Part shown: one piece after another, positions 49,696 through 57,944 of the stretch | Position numbering within the stretch: the first letter of the stretch is position 1 | Layout of the letters: each line of letters begins with the position of its first letter | Assembly (NCBI RefSeq): GCF_001423105.1 | Contig: NZ_LMNV01000002.1 | Coordinates: 835,363-899,362, forward strand | DNA from: Frondihabitans sp. Leaf304 | GTDB taxonomy: Bacteria; Actinomycetota; Actinomycetes; Actinomycetales; Microbacteriaceae | Reading direction: 5' to 3' | DNA length: 64,000 bases | The notes under the pieces: model-generated | What the model was told of the DNA's origin: nothing | What the model saw: only the letters and a program-made list of their open reading frames with translations | Database searches by the model: none | Translations under genes and position numbers: made by a program

Positions 49696-51704
49696 TCGGC
49701 GGACGGAGGGGTGGGAGTGGCGGGAGCGACAGAGGACAGGACGCCACGGGCGACGGCGTCGTTCTCACGGAAGGCGAGCGCGTTCGTGCGAGGGCGCGAG
49801 AAGGCGCCCACGAACGGCGCCGACGTAGACGGCCCCACGGCGAAACGGCGGGGGTGCGCGGTGCCGTCAGGGCGGCGGACGCGAGCATCGGCGCCGATCA
49901 CCGAGACGAGCCCGGTGGCGAAGCGAGGCGCGGCCGCGGAAGCATCGGCACCGGCGTCGACACCATCGACACCACCGAGACCGACGGCAGGATCCGACAC
50001 CACGTGCTCGACCCCGACCCCGCTCTCCACCAGATCCCGCAGCACCGGGTTGTCGCTCGTCGACACGCTCTCGGAGGGCAGCCACGCGTCGACGAGGGCC
50101 CGGGCCGTCACGACGTCGCTCGTGCTCGAGCCGCGCGCCGTGAACTGGCCAGTGGCTTCGTCGGCCGCGACCGTCATGCCCGCACCGAAGAACGTGACGA
50201 TTCCGGCCTCGGCCAGCGCCAGCATCTCTTCCAGACGGGGGCCGGGCGGCCCCGACGACACAAAGCTGAAGTACCGCACCCACCCACCGCCGAGGTCGCG
50301 TTCGCGCGACTCGGCCGTCCAGTTCGGCGCGTCGACGATGCCGAGCACGACGCCATACGCCTGCAGCAGCGACAGGAAGAGGCCCTGGGTGGCACTGTGC
50401 CGGGGGTGAGTGCGCCGGTCGAGATCGTCGCGGATGTACTCGCGCACGGCGGCGTCGACGTCGGCGAGGGGCAGGCCTGCAGACGCCGCGCCGGTCGAAG
50501 CCTGCCCAACAGAAGACAACCCGTCGAGCGGCCGATCGAAACGCACGAGATCGAGCTCGTCTGCGGGGTCGACCAGCGCGTCGGCGACGAGCTCGTGGCG
50601 ATCGTCGCCGAACGGGTCGACCGCGTCGAGCCGGGCCACGAACGACTCCCACGGGATGCGCACCCGCGACGGGTGCCCCGAGAAGAGCTCGGCGTAGTAC
50701 CCGTGCAGCATCTCTTTCGCGATGGCGGGCCACACGTGCTCGCGAAAGTCGAGTCGCTCGTGCGCGGCCACGATCGACGCGGCGATCGGAGCGGAGAAGT
50801 ACCGCGGAGCCGGAGGCGCTCCCACGAGGGCCGAGGTGATCTTCGAGTGGTACGGCACACCGCGGCCCGAGCCGATCACGATCCGCGGCTCCCGCCCCGA
50901 CGGCGTGTAGCGGAGCGCCCCCTCGACCCGCGTGAAGCGACCGCCGCGCCCCTCCCCGAGCAGCACCAGCAGGTCGACGGCGGCGAGTCCGAGCCCGCGC
51001 ACGAGTACCGTCTCGCCGGCGGCGATGCCGGAGAGGTCGGCATCGGCCGTGTACGACGGTGGCAGGTAGAAGAGGTCGTGGGCTCCGGCGAACGCCGCGA
51101 GGCCCGCAGACTCCGCGTCGAGGGCGCTCGAGGAGTGACCGAGGGCGTACACCACCGCGTCGACCTCGATCGCGCCGCCGTGCTCCAGCCGAACGCGCTG
51201 GCGCCCGCCCGGCCGGTCGTCGACGGCGACCGCCGGATCCTCGTCGTGTGTCACCGTCAGCCCCTCCGGCAGCCGCGACAGCGTGCGCCGGAGGAACCAG
51301 TCGAGGTAGAGGCTCTGCAGGCGCCTCGTGGGGAAGCTCTTCGGGCCGAGGCCCGCGAGCTCGGTGGCGAGCGCAGGATCCGACGGGGTCACGTCGCGGA
51401 TGAGACCGTCCCGAACCAACCGCGCCCACTCGGCGAGGGAGGGCCCGGGCACGATCGGCCCCTCGATGGTGCTCGACGAGTCGGTGAACAGGGTGACGTC
51501 TTCGGCCAGCGAGTTGAGCTTCAGGAGGGGCGACTGGTCGAAGCGCCAGATGCGCCCCGGCCCGGCCGGGTGCGGGTCGATGAGGCGGATGTGCAGCGCG
51601 CCACCGAACTCGGCGTGGTTCTCGGCCAGGCGTTCGACGAGGCCGATCCCGCGCGGTCCGGCACCGATGATGGCGACGACCGTCGGCTGCGCGCGGTCAG
51701 CCAT
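49650..51704 (-). CDS. FAD/NAD(P)-binding protein (COG4529 type)
   Basis: A 684-residue flavoprotein. VAIIGAGPRGIGLVERLAEN (about residues 9-28) is the FAD GxGxxG site, and IRLIDPHPAGPGRIWRFDQS and LLKLNSLAEDVTLFTDSSS are COG4529 blocks. FYLPPSYTADADLSGIAAGE leads into the second nucleotide region VLVRGLGLAAVDLLVLLGEG. The C-terminus ends EVSVHDLLMSGGSD, encoded by inverted repeat B2 and so probably not ancestral. It overlaps the downstream end of the monooxygenase operon by 8 bases. It may be an N- or S-oxygenase or reductase partner; this is inferred from context. Confidence 0.8.
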   Translation of the reverse strand: MADRAQPTVVAIIGAGPRGIGLVERLAENHAEFGGALHIRLIDPHPAGPGRIWRFDQSPLLKLNSLAEDVTLFTDSSSTIEGPIVPGPSLAEWARLVRDGLIRDVTPSDPALATELAGLGPKSFPTRRLQSLYLDWFLRRTLSRLPEGLTVTHDEDPAVAVDDRPGGRQRVRLEHGGAIEVDAVVYALGHSSSALDAESAGLAAFAGAHDLFYLPPSYTADADLSGIAAGETVLVRGLGLAAVDLLVLLGEGRGGRFTRVEGALRYTPSGREPRIVIGSGRGVPYHSKITSALVGAPPAPRYFSAPIAASIVAAHERLDFREHVWPAIAKEMLHGYYAELFSGHPSRVRIPWESFVARLDAVDPFGDDRHELVADALVDPADELDLVRFDRPLDGLSSVGQASTGAASAGLPLADVDAAVREYIRDDLDRRTHPRHSATQGLFLSLLQAYGVVLGIVDAPNWTAESRERDLGGGWVRYFSFVSSGPPGPRLEEMLALAEAGIVTFFGAGMTVAADEATGQFTARGSSTSDVVTARALVDAWLPSESVSTSDNPVLRDLVESGVGVEHVVSDPAVGLGGVDGVDAGADASAAAPRFATGLVSVIGADARVRRPDGTAHPRRFAVGPSTSAPFVGAFSRPRTNALAFRENDAVARGVLSSVAPATPTPPSAEEVSVHDLLMSGGSD

Positions 51705-53085
51705 GGGCGTCGGCGGGCTCAGGTGCCGCTGCCGTGGGGGTCTGCACGCCCGCACCACCCCGACGGGTGAGCGGGGCGCGCAGGCCCAGGTTCTCGCGGA
51801 GCGTTTCGCCCGGGTACTCGGTCCAGTAGATGCCGCGCTCCTGCATCGCGGGCACGAGCTTGTTCACGATGTCGTCGAGCCCGGTCGGCACCAGCCACGG
51901 GCTGACGTTGAATCCGTCGACGACGTGCTGCTCCGAGAACGGGATCAGCTCGTCGGCGATGCTGTCGGCCGTGCCCGCGAAGCCGCGACGGGTGCCGATC
52001 TCGATGACGAGTTCGCGCAGCGACAGCTTCTTGGTCTCGGCGAGGGCGCGCCAGGCCGTCGCGGTCTCGAGGGCTTTAGCGGCCCGGAAGCCCGCGCCGC
52101 GCGTCTCGCCCGTCTCGGCCTGCACCGGGTCGAAGCTCGGCAGGTCTCCGTCGGGGTCGTGCCCGTCGAGGCTCGTGCCCCAGAGCTGCTCGACGAACGC
52201 CAGCGCGGTGGCCGGCGTGACCTGGTTCTCGCGCACCCAGCGCACCTTGTCGTCGACCTCCGCGAGGGTGTCGGCGATGATGAACTCCTGCCCGGGGAAG
52301 ATCTTGAGGTCGTCGGCGGGCCGCCCCGCGGCGACCGTGCGAGCGCGGATGTCGTGGGCGAAGTCGCGAGCCGCCTCGAACGTGTTGTGGGCCGAGAAGA
52401 TCACTTCGGCGTGGCGGGCGGCGAAGTCGCGCCCCTCCCCGGAGTCGCCGGCTTGGAACAGCACCGGGTGCTCCTGGGGGCTGCGCGGCAGCGATCCCGA
52501 GGCGTCGACCGAGTAGTAGCCCGTGTCGTACTGGAACGGCGCGGGCGCGGCTCCCCACTGAGGTGCCTGCCGATCCACGGCGATGCCGGCCGGGTCGCGG
52601 GAATCCCAGACCCGCCGGGCGATCGCGATGACGTCAGCCGCGTGCGAGTAGCGATCGGAGTGATCGAGGTAGCCGCCGCGACGGAAGTTCTCGCCCGTCC
52701 AGGCGTTGTCGGTCGTGACGACGTTCCAGGCGGCTCGCCCGCCCGACAGCAGGTCGAGGCTCTGCAGCCGGTGGGCCAGGTCGACCGGGTCGTTGTAGGT
52801 CGTGTTCTGCGTCGCGACCAGGCCGATGTCGCGCGTGATCGCCGCGAGTGCCGCCAGCTGAGTGAAGGCGTCGGGACGCCCCGCCACGTCGAGGGCGTGG
52901 AGTGCACCCAGGTGTTCGCGCAACCGCAGCCCTTCGCCGAGGAAGAACGCCGTGAACAGCCCGCGCTCGGCGGTCTCGATGAGGCGCCGGAAGCTCTCGA
53001 ACTCGGTCTGCGACCCGCTGTCGGGGTGCGACCACACGGTCGAGAAGTTGACGCCCTGAAAGAAGACGCCCAATTGGATGCTCAT
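51697..53085 (-). CDS. FMN-dependent monooxygenase (NtaA/SnaA/DszA family)
   Basis: A 462-residue luciferase-like (LLM) TIM-barrel monooxygenase that uses FMNH2 from a separate reductase. Family blocks are NTTYNDPVDLAHRLQSLDLL, SGGRAAWNVVTTDNAWTGEN, FRRGGYLDHSDRYSHAADVI and SPQEHPVLFQAGDSGEGRDF. The length fits NtaA/DszA (~450). GGAGGT precedes the ATG at 53085. It overlaps the next LLM gene by 4 bases. Substrates of the family are aminopolycarboxylates, aromatic sulfones or N-acetyl-S-alkylcysteines; the neighbouring C-S lyase and amino-acid importer favour the last. No flavin reductase gene is in the window. Confidence 0.9.
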   Translation of the reverse strand: MSIQLGVFFQGVNFSTVWSHPDSGSQTEFESFRRLIETAERGLFTAFFLGEGLRLREHLGALHALDVAGRPDAFTQLAALAAITRDIGLVATQNTTYNDPVDLAHRLQSLDLLSGGRAAWNVVTTDNAWTGENFRRGGYLDHSDRYSHAADVIAIARRVWDSRDPAGIAVDRQAPQWGAAPAPFQYDTGYYSVDASGSLPRSPQEHPVLFQAGDSGEGRDFAARHAEVIFSAHNTFEAARDFAHDIRARTVAAGRPADDLKIFPGQEFIIADTLAEVDDKVRWVRENQVTPATALAFVEQLWGTSLDGHDPDGDLPSFDPVQAETGETRGAGFRAAKALETATAWRALAETKKLSLRELVIEIGTRRGFAGTADSIADELIPFSEQHVVDGFNVSPWLVPTGLDDIVNKLVPAMQERGIYWTEYPGETLRENLGLRAPLTRRGGAGVQTPTAAAPEPADAHG

Positions 53086-54167
53086 CGAGAGACCTCCGCG
53101 AATCGGTTGACGGTAGCTCCGAGCCCGAGGCTCTCGCGGAGGGTGCTTCCGACGAGGGGCGACCGGAAGACGCCGACATCTCGGAGGCGGGGCAGAACGG
53201 CGCGGGCCAGCTCGTCGAGGTCGTGGCCCAGCACGGCGGGCCGGATCCTGACGCCGTCGACGACATCGGTGAGAGAGACCAGGATCCTCGCCAACCCCTC
53301 GGCGTTGCCGACGTAGCGCGCGCGACCGCTGCCGGCCCACACGGCGTGCTCGTCCAGAGCCGCGACGCGTTCGGCGCCGGTCTGCCCCGCCCGGTCGAGG
53401 GCGGTCTCGAGTTCGAGGATCACGCGGGTGTCGGCGGGATGAGCCGCGCGAGCCTCTCGGACAGCGCCAAGCGAGGCGTCGAGGGGCGCGTCGACCAGCA
53501 CCACGTCGGCGCCGATCCCCGAGTGGGCGGAGAAGACCGGCAGCTGACCCTGCGGCGAGCGCGGCAGGATCGCCGGGCCCCTGACCGAGAAGCGGTGCCC
53601 CTCGAAGTCGGCGTAGTGCACTTTGGCGGGGTCGAAGAAGCGGCCGGTCGAGACGTCGCGGATCACGGCGTCGCCCTCCCAGGTATCCCAGAGGCGGCGG
53701 ATGGCCTCGACGACGTCCGTCAGTTCTTCGGCGACGAGCCGGGCCGGGAGCGGTTCGCGGCCGTGTCGAGCGGCGATCCGGGGATCCTCGTCGCCTTCGA
53801 TCAGTACTCCGGCGCGCCCGAGCGAGGCCGTGTCGACCGTGGCCGTCTGGGTCGCCAGGTGGAACGGCTCGGTGTAGAGGCCGTGCACGACCGGAATGAG
53901 GCCGAGCGCGCTGGTGAGAGGTGCGGTGAACGACGCCTGGAGCACGGCGTCGAGGCGGGCCGTCGGGCCATCGACATCTCGTGGCGGGAGGGGGTGGTCG
54001 CTGAAGGTCACGGCAGTGACACCCGCGCGCTCGGCCGCGCTGACGTTCGCGCTGACCCAGGCGGCGCTCAGCAGCTCGCCGGGTTCGGCGTCCGCGTGCC
54101 GCCACGCGGCAGGGTGGCTGCCCGCTCCGTCGATGTCGACGATCACGGCGAAAGGAGAGGTGCTCAT
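53082..54167 (-). CDS. LLM class flavin-dependent oxidoreductase
   Basis: A 361-residue luciferase-like monooxygenase, shorter than its neighbour. FAVIVDIDGAGSHPAAWRHA starts the barrel. LTSALGLIPVVHGLYTEPFH, then LATQTATVDTASLGRAGVLI and FSVRGPAILPRSPQGQLPVF are family blocks. The ATG at 54167 is chosen; an earlier in-frame start (54221) adds an unlikely N-terminus. It is the first gene of the three-gene minus-strand flavin operon. The C-terminus (LVGSTLRESLGLGATVNRFA) shares the LRE(N/S)LGL ending with the adjacent LLM protein. Confidence 0.82.
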   Translation of the reverse strand: MSTSPFAVIVDIDGAGSHPAAWRHADAEPGELLSAAWVSANVSAAERAGVTAVTFSDHPLPPRDVDGPTARLDAVLQASFTAPLTSALGLIPVVHGLYTEPFHLATQTATVDTASLGRAGVLIEGDEDPRIAARHGREPLPARLVAEELTDVVEAIRRLWDTWEGDAVIRDVSTGRFFDPAKVHYADFEGHRFSVRGPAILPRSPQGQLPVFSAHSGIGADVVLVDAPLDASLGAVREARAAHPADTRVILELETALDRAGQTGAERVAALDEHAVWAGSGRARYVGNAEGLARILVSLTDVVDGVRIRPAVLGHDLDELARAVLPRLRDVGVFRSPLVGSTLRESLGLGATVNRFAEVSR

Positions 54168-54235
54168 CTCCAACACCCTAAAGAGCACCCCCAGCGCGGT
54201 GCGCTCCCCCACGTCTCGCAACGTAACCCAGCCGG

Positions 54236-54295
54236 GTGATCGTCCGCGATCTGCTGGTGCCAGAGAGTCGGCATCAGCAGATCGCGGAGAGTCAC
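54236..54295. repeat. family-B inverted repeat, copy B3 (diverged)
   Basis: 26-base arms at 54236-54261 and 54270-54295 with about four mismatches and the same 8-base loop length as B1. It shares CGATCTGCTG and CATCAGCAGATCG. It is upstream of the LLM operon and downstream of the acyl-CoA dehydrogenase gene. Confidence 0.78.
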
Positions 54296-54301
54296 GGCCC
54301 G

Positions 54302-55174
54302 CTAGTAGACGTAGAAGCCCTCACCGGTCGCGGTGCCGAGCTTGCCCTTGTCGATGTAGTTCTCCTTGAGGTAGGCGGCGAAGTACTGCGAGCCCTCGTC
54401 GGGCGAGGCGACCGACACGTTGTACGCCGTGGTCAGGCCGATCACGTCGAAGATCTGAAACGGACCGAGCGGCGCCCCGGTGCCGATCCGCCAGGTCTTG
54501 TCGACGGTCGCAGGATCCGCGACACCCTCGAGCAGCAACCCGGCGGCCGCGTTCAGCAGCGGCACCAGCAGAGAATTGAGCACGTAGCCCGCCTTCTCCT
54601 TCTTGATCTCGATGGGTTCGAGACCACTGCGCCCGGCGAAGTCGACGACCGCCTCGTAGACGGCAGGGTCGGTGTCGGTGGTGCCCATCACCTCGGCGGT
54701 GTTCTGCTGCCAGACGTGGTTCGCGTAGTGCAGTGCGAGAAAGCGCGTCGGCCGACCGGTGAACGACTTGAGGTCGCTCGGCAGAAGCGTCGACGAGTTC
54801 GTCGCGAAGATCGTGTGCTCGGGAGCCACCCCGGCGAGCTTCTCGTAGAGATCGCGCTTGATGTCGAGACTCTCGGGGACGGCCTCGATCACGAGGTCGG
54901 CCTCTTTGACCGCGTCGCCGAGGTCGGCGGTGAGCCGGATGCGGTCGAGAGCCGCGCGTGCTCCGCCGTTCTCGGATCCTTTGACCCGGTCGTGCTCGTA
55001 CACGCCGACGAGCTGCTCGAACCGCGGGCCAGCCGCGGCGACGGCATCGTCGCTCACGTCGTAGGCGGTCACGTCGAAGCCGTGGAAGGCCGCCTGGAAT
55101 GCGATCTGCGAGCCGAGAACGCCGCTGCCGAGCACGGTGACGCGCTGGATCGGGGCGATGGGGGAATCGGACAT
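54302..55174 (-). CDS. 3-hydroxyacyl-CoA dehydrogenase family protein
   Basis: A 290-residue NAD-dependent dehydrogenase of the 3-hydroxybutyryl/3-hydroxyacyl-CoA type. RVTVLGSGVLGSQIAFQAAF (about residues 8-27) is the Rossmann site, PTRFLALHYANHVWQQNTAE carries the catalytic His block, and AGYVLNSLLVPLLNAAAGLL, then GTGAPLGPFQIFDVIGLTTA make up the C-terminal domain. It has full family length. It follows the TetR gene by 12 bases on the same strand and is likely in its operon. It may oxidise hydroxyacyl-CoA from ketone or fatty-acid breakdown. Confidence 0.9.
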   Translation of the reverse strand: MSDSPIAPIQRVTVLGSGVLGSQIAFQAAFHGFDVTAYDVSDDAVAAAGPRFEQLVGVYEHDRVKGSENGGARAALDRIRLTADLGDAVKEADLVIEAVPESLDIKRDLYEKLAGVAPEHTIFATNSSTLLPSDLKSFTGRPTRFLALHYANHVWQQNTAEVMGTTDTDPAVYEAVVDFAGRSGLEPIEIKKEKAGYVLNSLLVPLLNAAAGLLLEGVADPATVDKTWRIGTGAPLGPFQIFDVIGLTTAYNVSVASPDEGSQYFAAYLKENYIDKGKLGTATGEGFYVY

Positions 55175-55186
55175 GGGGGGTTCCTT

Positions 55187-55822
55187 TCAGGAGGGGGTGT
55201 CGGTGACGTAGATGGCTCGCAGCCAGACGGCGGCGAGGACGTCGAGGATCCCGCCGGGGTCGATGGCAGGAGAGTCGCCGTTGAAAGCGGCGGTGAGCGC
55301 GCGCTCGTTCATCAGGTTCAGGGCGATGGCGAGCTCGCGGGCGTCGAGGTCCTGGGGGCCGGTCGGGGCCGCGCCGCGAGCCCGCTCGGCGACTATGACC
55401 TCGGTCGAGTAGTCGACCCACGACGCCATGGCCTTCGACCACAGCGCGTGCACCTCGGGGTTGCGGAGGCGCGCGGCGACCGCTGCGGCCGAGACCGCAC
55501 GGTGGTCCGAGAAGACCTCGACGAACACGCCGATCGACTCACGCCAGGCATCGGCCGGAGCCGCCGCGAAATCACGGGGCAGGGCCCCGACCCGGCGCTC
55601 GACCTCGCCGATGACGCGGTCGAGGAGAGCCAGCAGCACGTCGTCTTTTGACGAGAAGTAGAAGTAGAACGTGGGGCGCGAGATGCCGGCACCGGTGGCG
55701 AGCTCTTCGATCGAGATCTCGTCGAGCGACTTGGTTGTGAGCAGGCTCTCGGCCGCGACCAGGATCGTCTCCTGTCGCTCGTCTCCCGAGACCCGGGTCG
55801 TCCGTCGTCCGCGCTGCACCAT
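55187..55822 (-). CDS. TetR family transcriptional regulator
   Basis: A 211-residue repressor. The helix-turn-helix spans about residues 12-60 (RQETILVAAESLLTTKSLDE, then ELATGAGISRPTFYFYFSSK). The C-terminal ligand domain is all helical. The ATG at 55822 lies within 25 bases of two palindromes (55845 and 55865) that also precede the divergent monooxygenase gene. It is therefore the likely regulator of both the monooxygenase and the dehydrogenase. Confidence 0.9.
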   Translation of the reverse strand: MVQRGRRTTRVSGDERQETILVAAESLLTTKSLDEISIEELATGAGISRPTFYFYFSSKDDVLLALLDRVIGEVERRVGALPRDFAAAPADAWRESIGVFVEVFSDHRAVSAAAVAARLRNPEVHALWSKAMASWVDYSTEVIVAERARGAAPTGPQDLDARELAIALNLMNERALTAAFNGDSPAIDPGGILDVLAAVWLRAIYVTDTPS

Positions 55823-55844
55823 TTGTCCACTGTAGCGACCTTTC

Positions 55845-55879
55845 TCGACACGGTGTCGACAAACTCAACACGGTGTCGA
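55845..55879. promoter_or_regulatory. tandem TetR operators
   Basis: TCGACACGGTGTCGA (55845-55859, perfect arms) and TCAACACGGTGTCGA (55865-55879, one mismatch) are 20 bases apart centre to centre, two helical turns. They lie between the divergent tetR and monooxygenase starts. Confidence 0.82.
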
Positions 55880-55892
55880 TAAAGTTGCCTGC

Positions 55893-57416
55893 ATGAGCGA
55901 ACACGTGGATGTGATCATCGTCGGAGCAGGCCTCAGCGGCATCGGAGCCGCGGCCCGCCTCAAGCGCGAACTGCCCGGCAAGACCTTCGTGATCCTCGAG
56001 TCGCGCGGGGCGATTGGCGGCACCTGGGATCTCTTCCGTTACCCCGGCGTCCGCTCCGACTCCGACATGTACACGCTCGGCTACTCGTTCCGCCCCTGGA
56101 AGGGCGCCAAGGCCATCGCCGACGGGGGGTCGATTCGCGACTACATCGAGAGCACGGTCGACGACGAGGGGCTTCGGTCGCGGATCCTTCTCGGTCACCG
56201 CGTCGTCGACGCCTCCTGGTCGAGCGAGACGGCCCTGTGGACCATCACGGCGATTCGCACCGGTGACAGCGAGTATGTCGAAGGCGACGACACCGCAGGA
56301 TCCGAGACGGTCACCTTCACCTGCGGGTTCCTGTCGGTCTGCTCGGGCTACTACCGCTACGACGAGGGCTTCACCCCCGAGATTCCCGGCTCGGAATCGT
56401 TCGCGGGCCGCCTCGTGCACCCCCAGCACTGGCCCACCGACCTCGACTACGACGGCAAGCGCGTCGTGATCGTCGGCAGCGGAGCTACGGCGGTGACGCT
56501 CGTGCCGTCGATGGCGGGCCGCGCCGAGCACGTCACGATGCTGCAGCGCTCCCCCACCTACATCGCAGCGGTGCCGTCGCGTGACCACCTCGCCGACCGG
56601 CTTCGCGGACGCGTGCCCGACCGGCTCGCCTACGGCATCGTCCGGGCCAAGAACATCGTGTCGTCGATGCTCACGTACCAGCTCGCCCGCCGCCGACCCG
56701 AGGCCCTGAAGGCGATGCTGCGCAAGTCGGCCACCGAGAAGCTGCCTCAGGGCTTTGCCGTCGACACGCACCTCGCCCCCACCTACGAACCCTGGGATCA
56801 GCGCCTCTGCGCGATCCCGAACGGCGATCTCTACCGGTCGATCAGCGCGGGCGACGCCGACATCGTCACCGACCGGATCACGAGGATCACGCCCACCGGA
56901 ATCGACCTGGCTTCCGGAGCGCGACTCGACGCCGATGTCATCGTCACCGCCACCGGCCTCAACCTCCTCGTGATGGGCGGCATGACGCTCTCCGTCGACG
57001 GCTCCCCCGTCGATGTCTCCAAGGCCCTCACCTACAAGGGCATGATGCTCGCCGGGGTGCCGAACTTCGCCCTCACCATCGGCTACACGAATGCCTCGTG
57101 GACGTTGAAGGCCGACCTCGTCGCCTCCTACGTCTGCCGCCTGCTGGCGAAGATGGATCGGTCGGGCATCGCCTGGGTCATCCCCGTCGCCCCGACTGAC
57201 GTCGCGGACGGCGACGTCGCGCCGCTCATCGACCTCCAGGCCGGCTACGTGCTGCGAGGCGTCGGCCTGCTGCCTCAGCAGGGTGCGCGATCACCGTGGC
57301 GTCTGCACCAGAACTACATCCGCGACTTCGGCCTGCTGCGTGCCGGCCGACTGACCCGCGACGTGCGGTTCGGACGCCGCGGCGAGATCGTTCCCCGGAG
57401 TGCGCTGATCGGATAG
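55893..57416 (+). CDS. flavin-containing Baeyer-Villiger-type monooxygenase
   Basis: A 507-residue class B monooxygenase using FAD and NADPH. The FAD site is IIVGAGLSGIGAAARL (about residues 9-24). The fingerprint FAGRLVHPQHWP at about residues 170-181 matches FxGxxxHxxxWP. The second nucleotide loop is VVIVGSGATAVTLVPSM (about 191). GGTWDLFRYPGVRSDSDMYT is the family's substrate-side loop. It would convert ketones to esters or lactones, or oxidise soft nucleophiles. It is controlled by the divergent TetR and probably works with the CoA dehydrogenase in one degradative route. Confidence 0.9.
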   Translation: MSEHVDVIIVGAGLSGIGAAARLKRELPGKTFVILESRGAIGGTWDLFRYPGVRSDSDMYTLGYSFRPWKGAKAIADGGSIRDYIESTVDDEGLRSRILLGHRVVDASWSSETALWTITAIRTGDSEYVEGDDTAGSETVTFTCGFLSVCSGYYRYDEGFTPEIPGSESFAGRLVHPQHWPTDLDYDGKRVVIVGSGATAVTLVPSMAGRAEHVTMLQRSPTYIAAVPSRDHLADRLRGRVPDRLAYGIVRAKNIVSSMLTYQLARRRPEALKAMLRKSATEKLPQGFAVDTHLAPTYEPWDQRLCAIPNGDLYRSISAGDADIVTDRITRITPTGIDLASGARLDADVIVTATGLNLLVMGGMTLSVDGSPVDVSKALTYKGMMLAGVPNFALTIGYTNASWTLKADLVASYVCRLLAKMDRSGIAWVIPVAPTDVADGDVAPLIDLQAGYVLRGVGLLPQQGARSPWRLHQNYIRDFGLLRAGRLTRDVRFGRRGEIVPRSALIG

Positions 57417-57464
57417 CGTCGTCGCGACCTCCTTGCACGAGCCAGAGGAGGCTGGTTAGGTGTT

Positions 57465-57851
57465 GTGCACGGGAAGCACGGTGCCTCCCCCGCGACGACG
57501 AAGGGTTCGGCCACCATCGACCGCTTCGATCCCGCCTTCACCGATTTCGGTGACTTCTTCGAGCCATTCGAGCCCGACCTCCTCTTCGAGTGCTCCGCCT
57601 CGGTGCAGGGCGAGCGCAACGCCCTCTTCGTCTACCCCGGTCACATCGTCATCGAGGGCCCCGAGGTGCCTGTCGCCACAGCGTCGGTCGATGTCCAGAC
57701 CATCGAGTCGTGGACGCTCGAGCGCGAGCCCACCGCCGTCCACCTGACCCTCGTCGGCGAGTCCGTCTGGGCTGCTCGCCTGCCGCCGACGCTCGCACCG
57801 GTGCTCGAGGTGGCGCTCGGCAAAGTGCTCGCCGACAAGAGGGCCGCGTAG
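57465..57851 (+). CDS. hypothetical protein (128 aa)
   Basis: A 128-residue acidic protein, starting at GTG 57465, with beta-rich repeats such as ASVDVQTIESWTLEREPTAV and HLTLVGESVWAARLPPTLAP. It has a Phe-rich FDPAFTDFGDFFEPFEPDLL segment near residues 20-40 and no membrane helix. It is tandem with the monooxygenase and AraC genes. I recognise no family. Confidence 0.6.
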   Translation: MHGKHGASPATTKGSATIDRFDPAFTDFGDFFEPFEPDLLFECSASVQGERNALFVYPGHIVIEGPEVPVATASVDVQTIESWTLEREPTAVHLTLVGESVWAARLPPTLAPVLEVALGKVLADKRAA

Positions 57852-57944
57852 CGCTTCGGTCGAGGTACGTGCGGCCGGATCCTGATCAGGCCGCTCGACG
57901 CAAGACGAACTGGTCTGGTGCGGATTTCTGCGACAATTCGGCCT

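Noticed and set aside
49680-51770. 696-codon plus-strand frame opposite the COG4529 gene
   Set aside because: Antisense artefact of GC-rich third positions; the minus strand has the GxGxxG flavoprotein.
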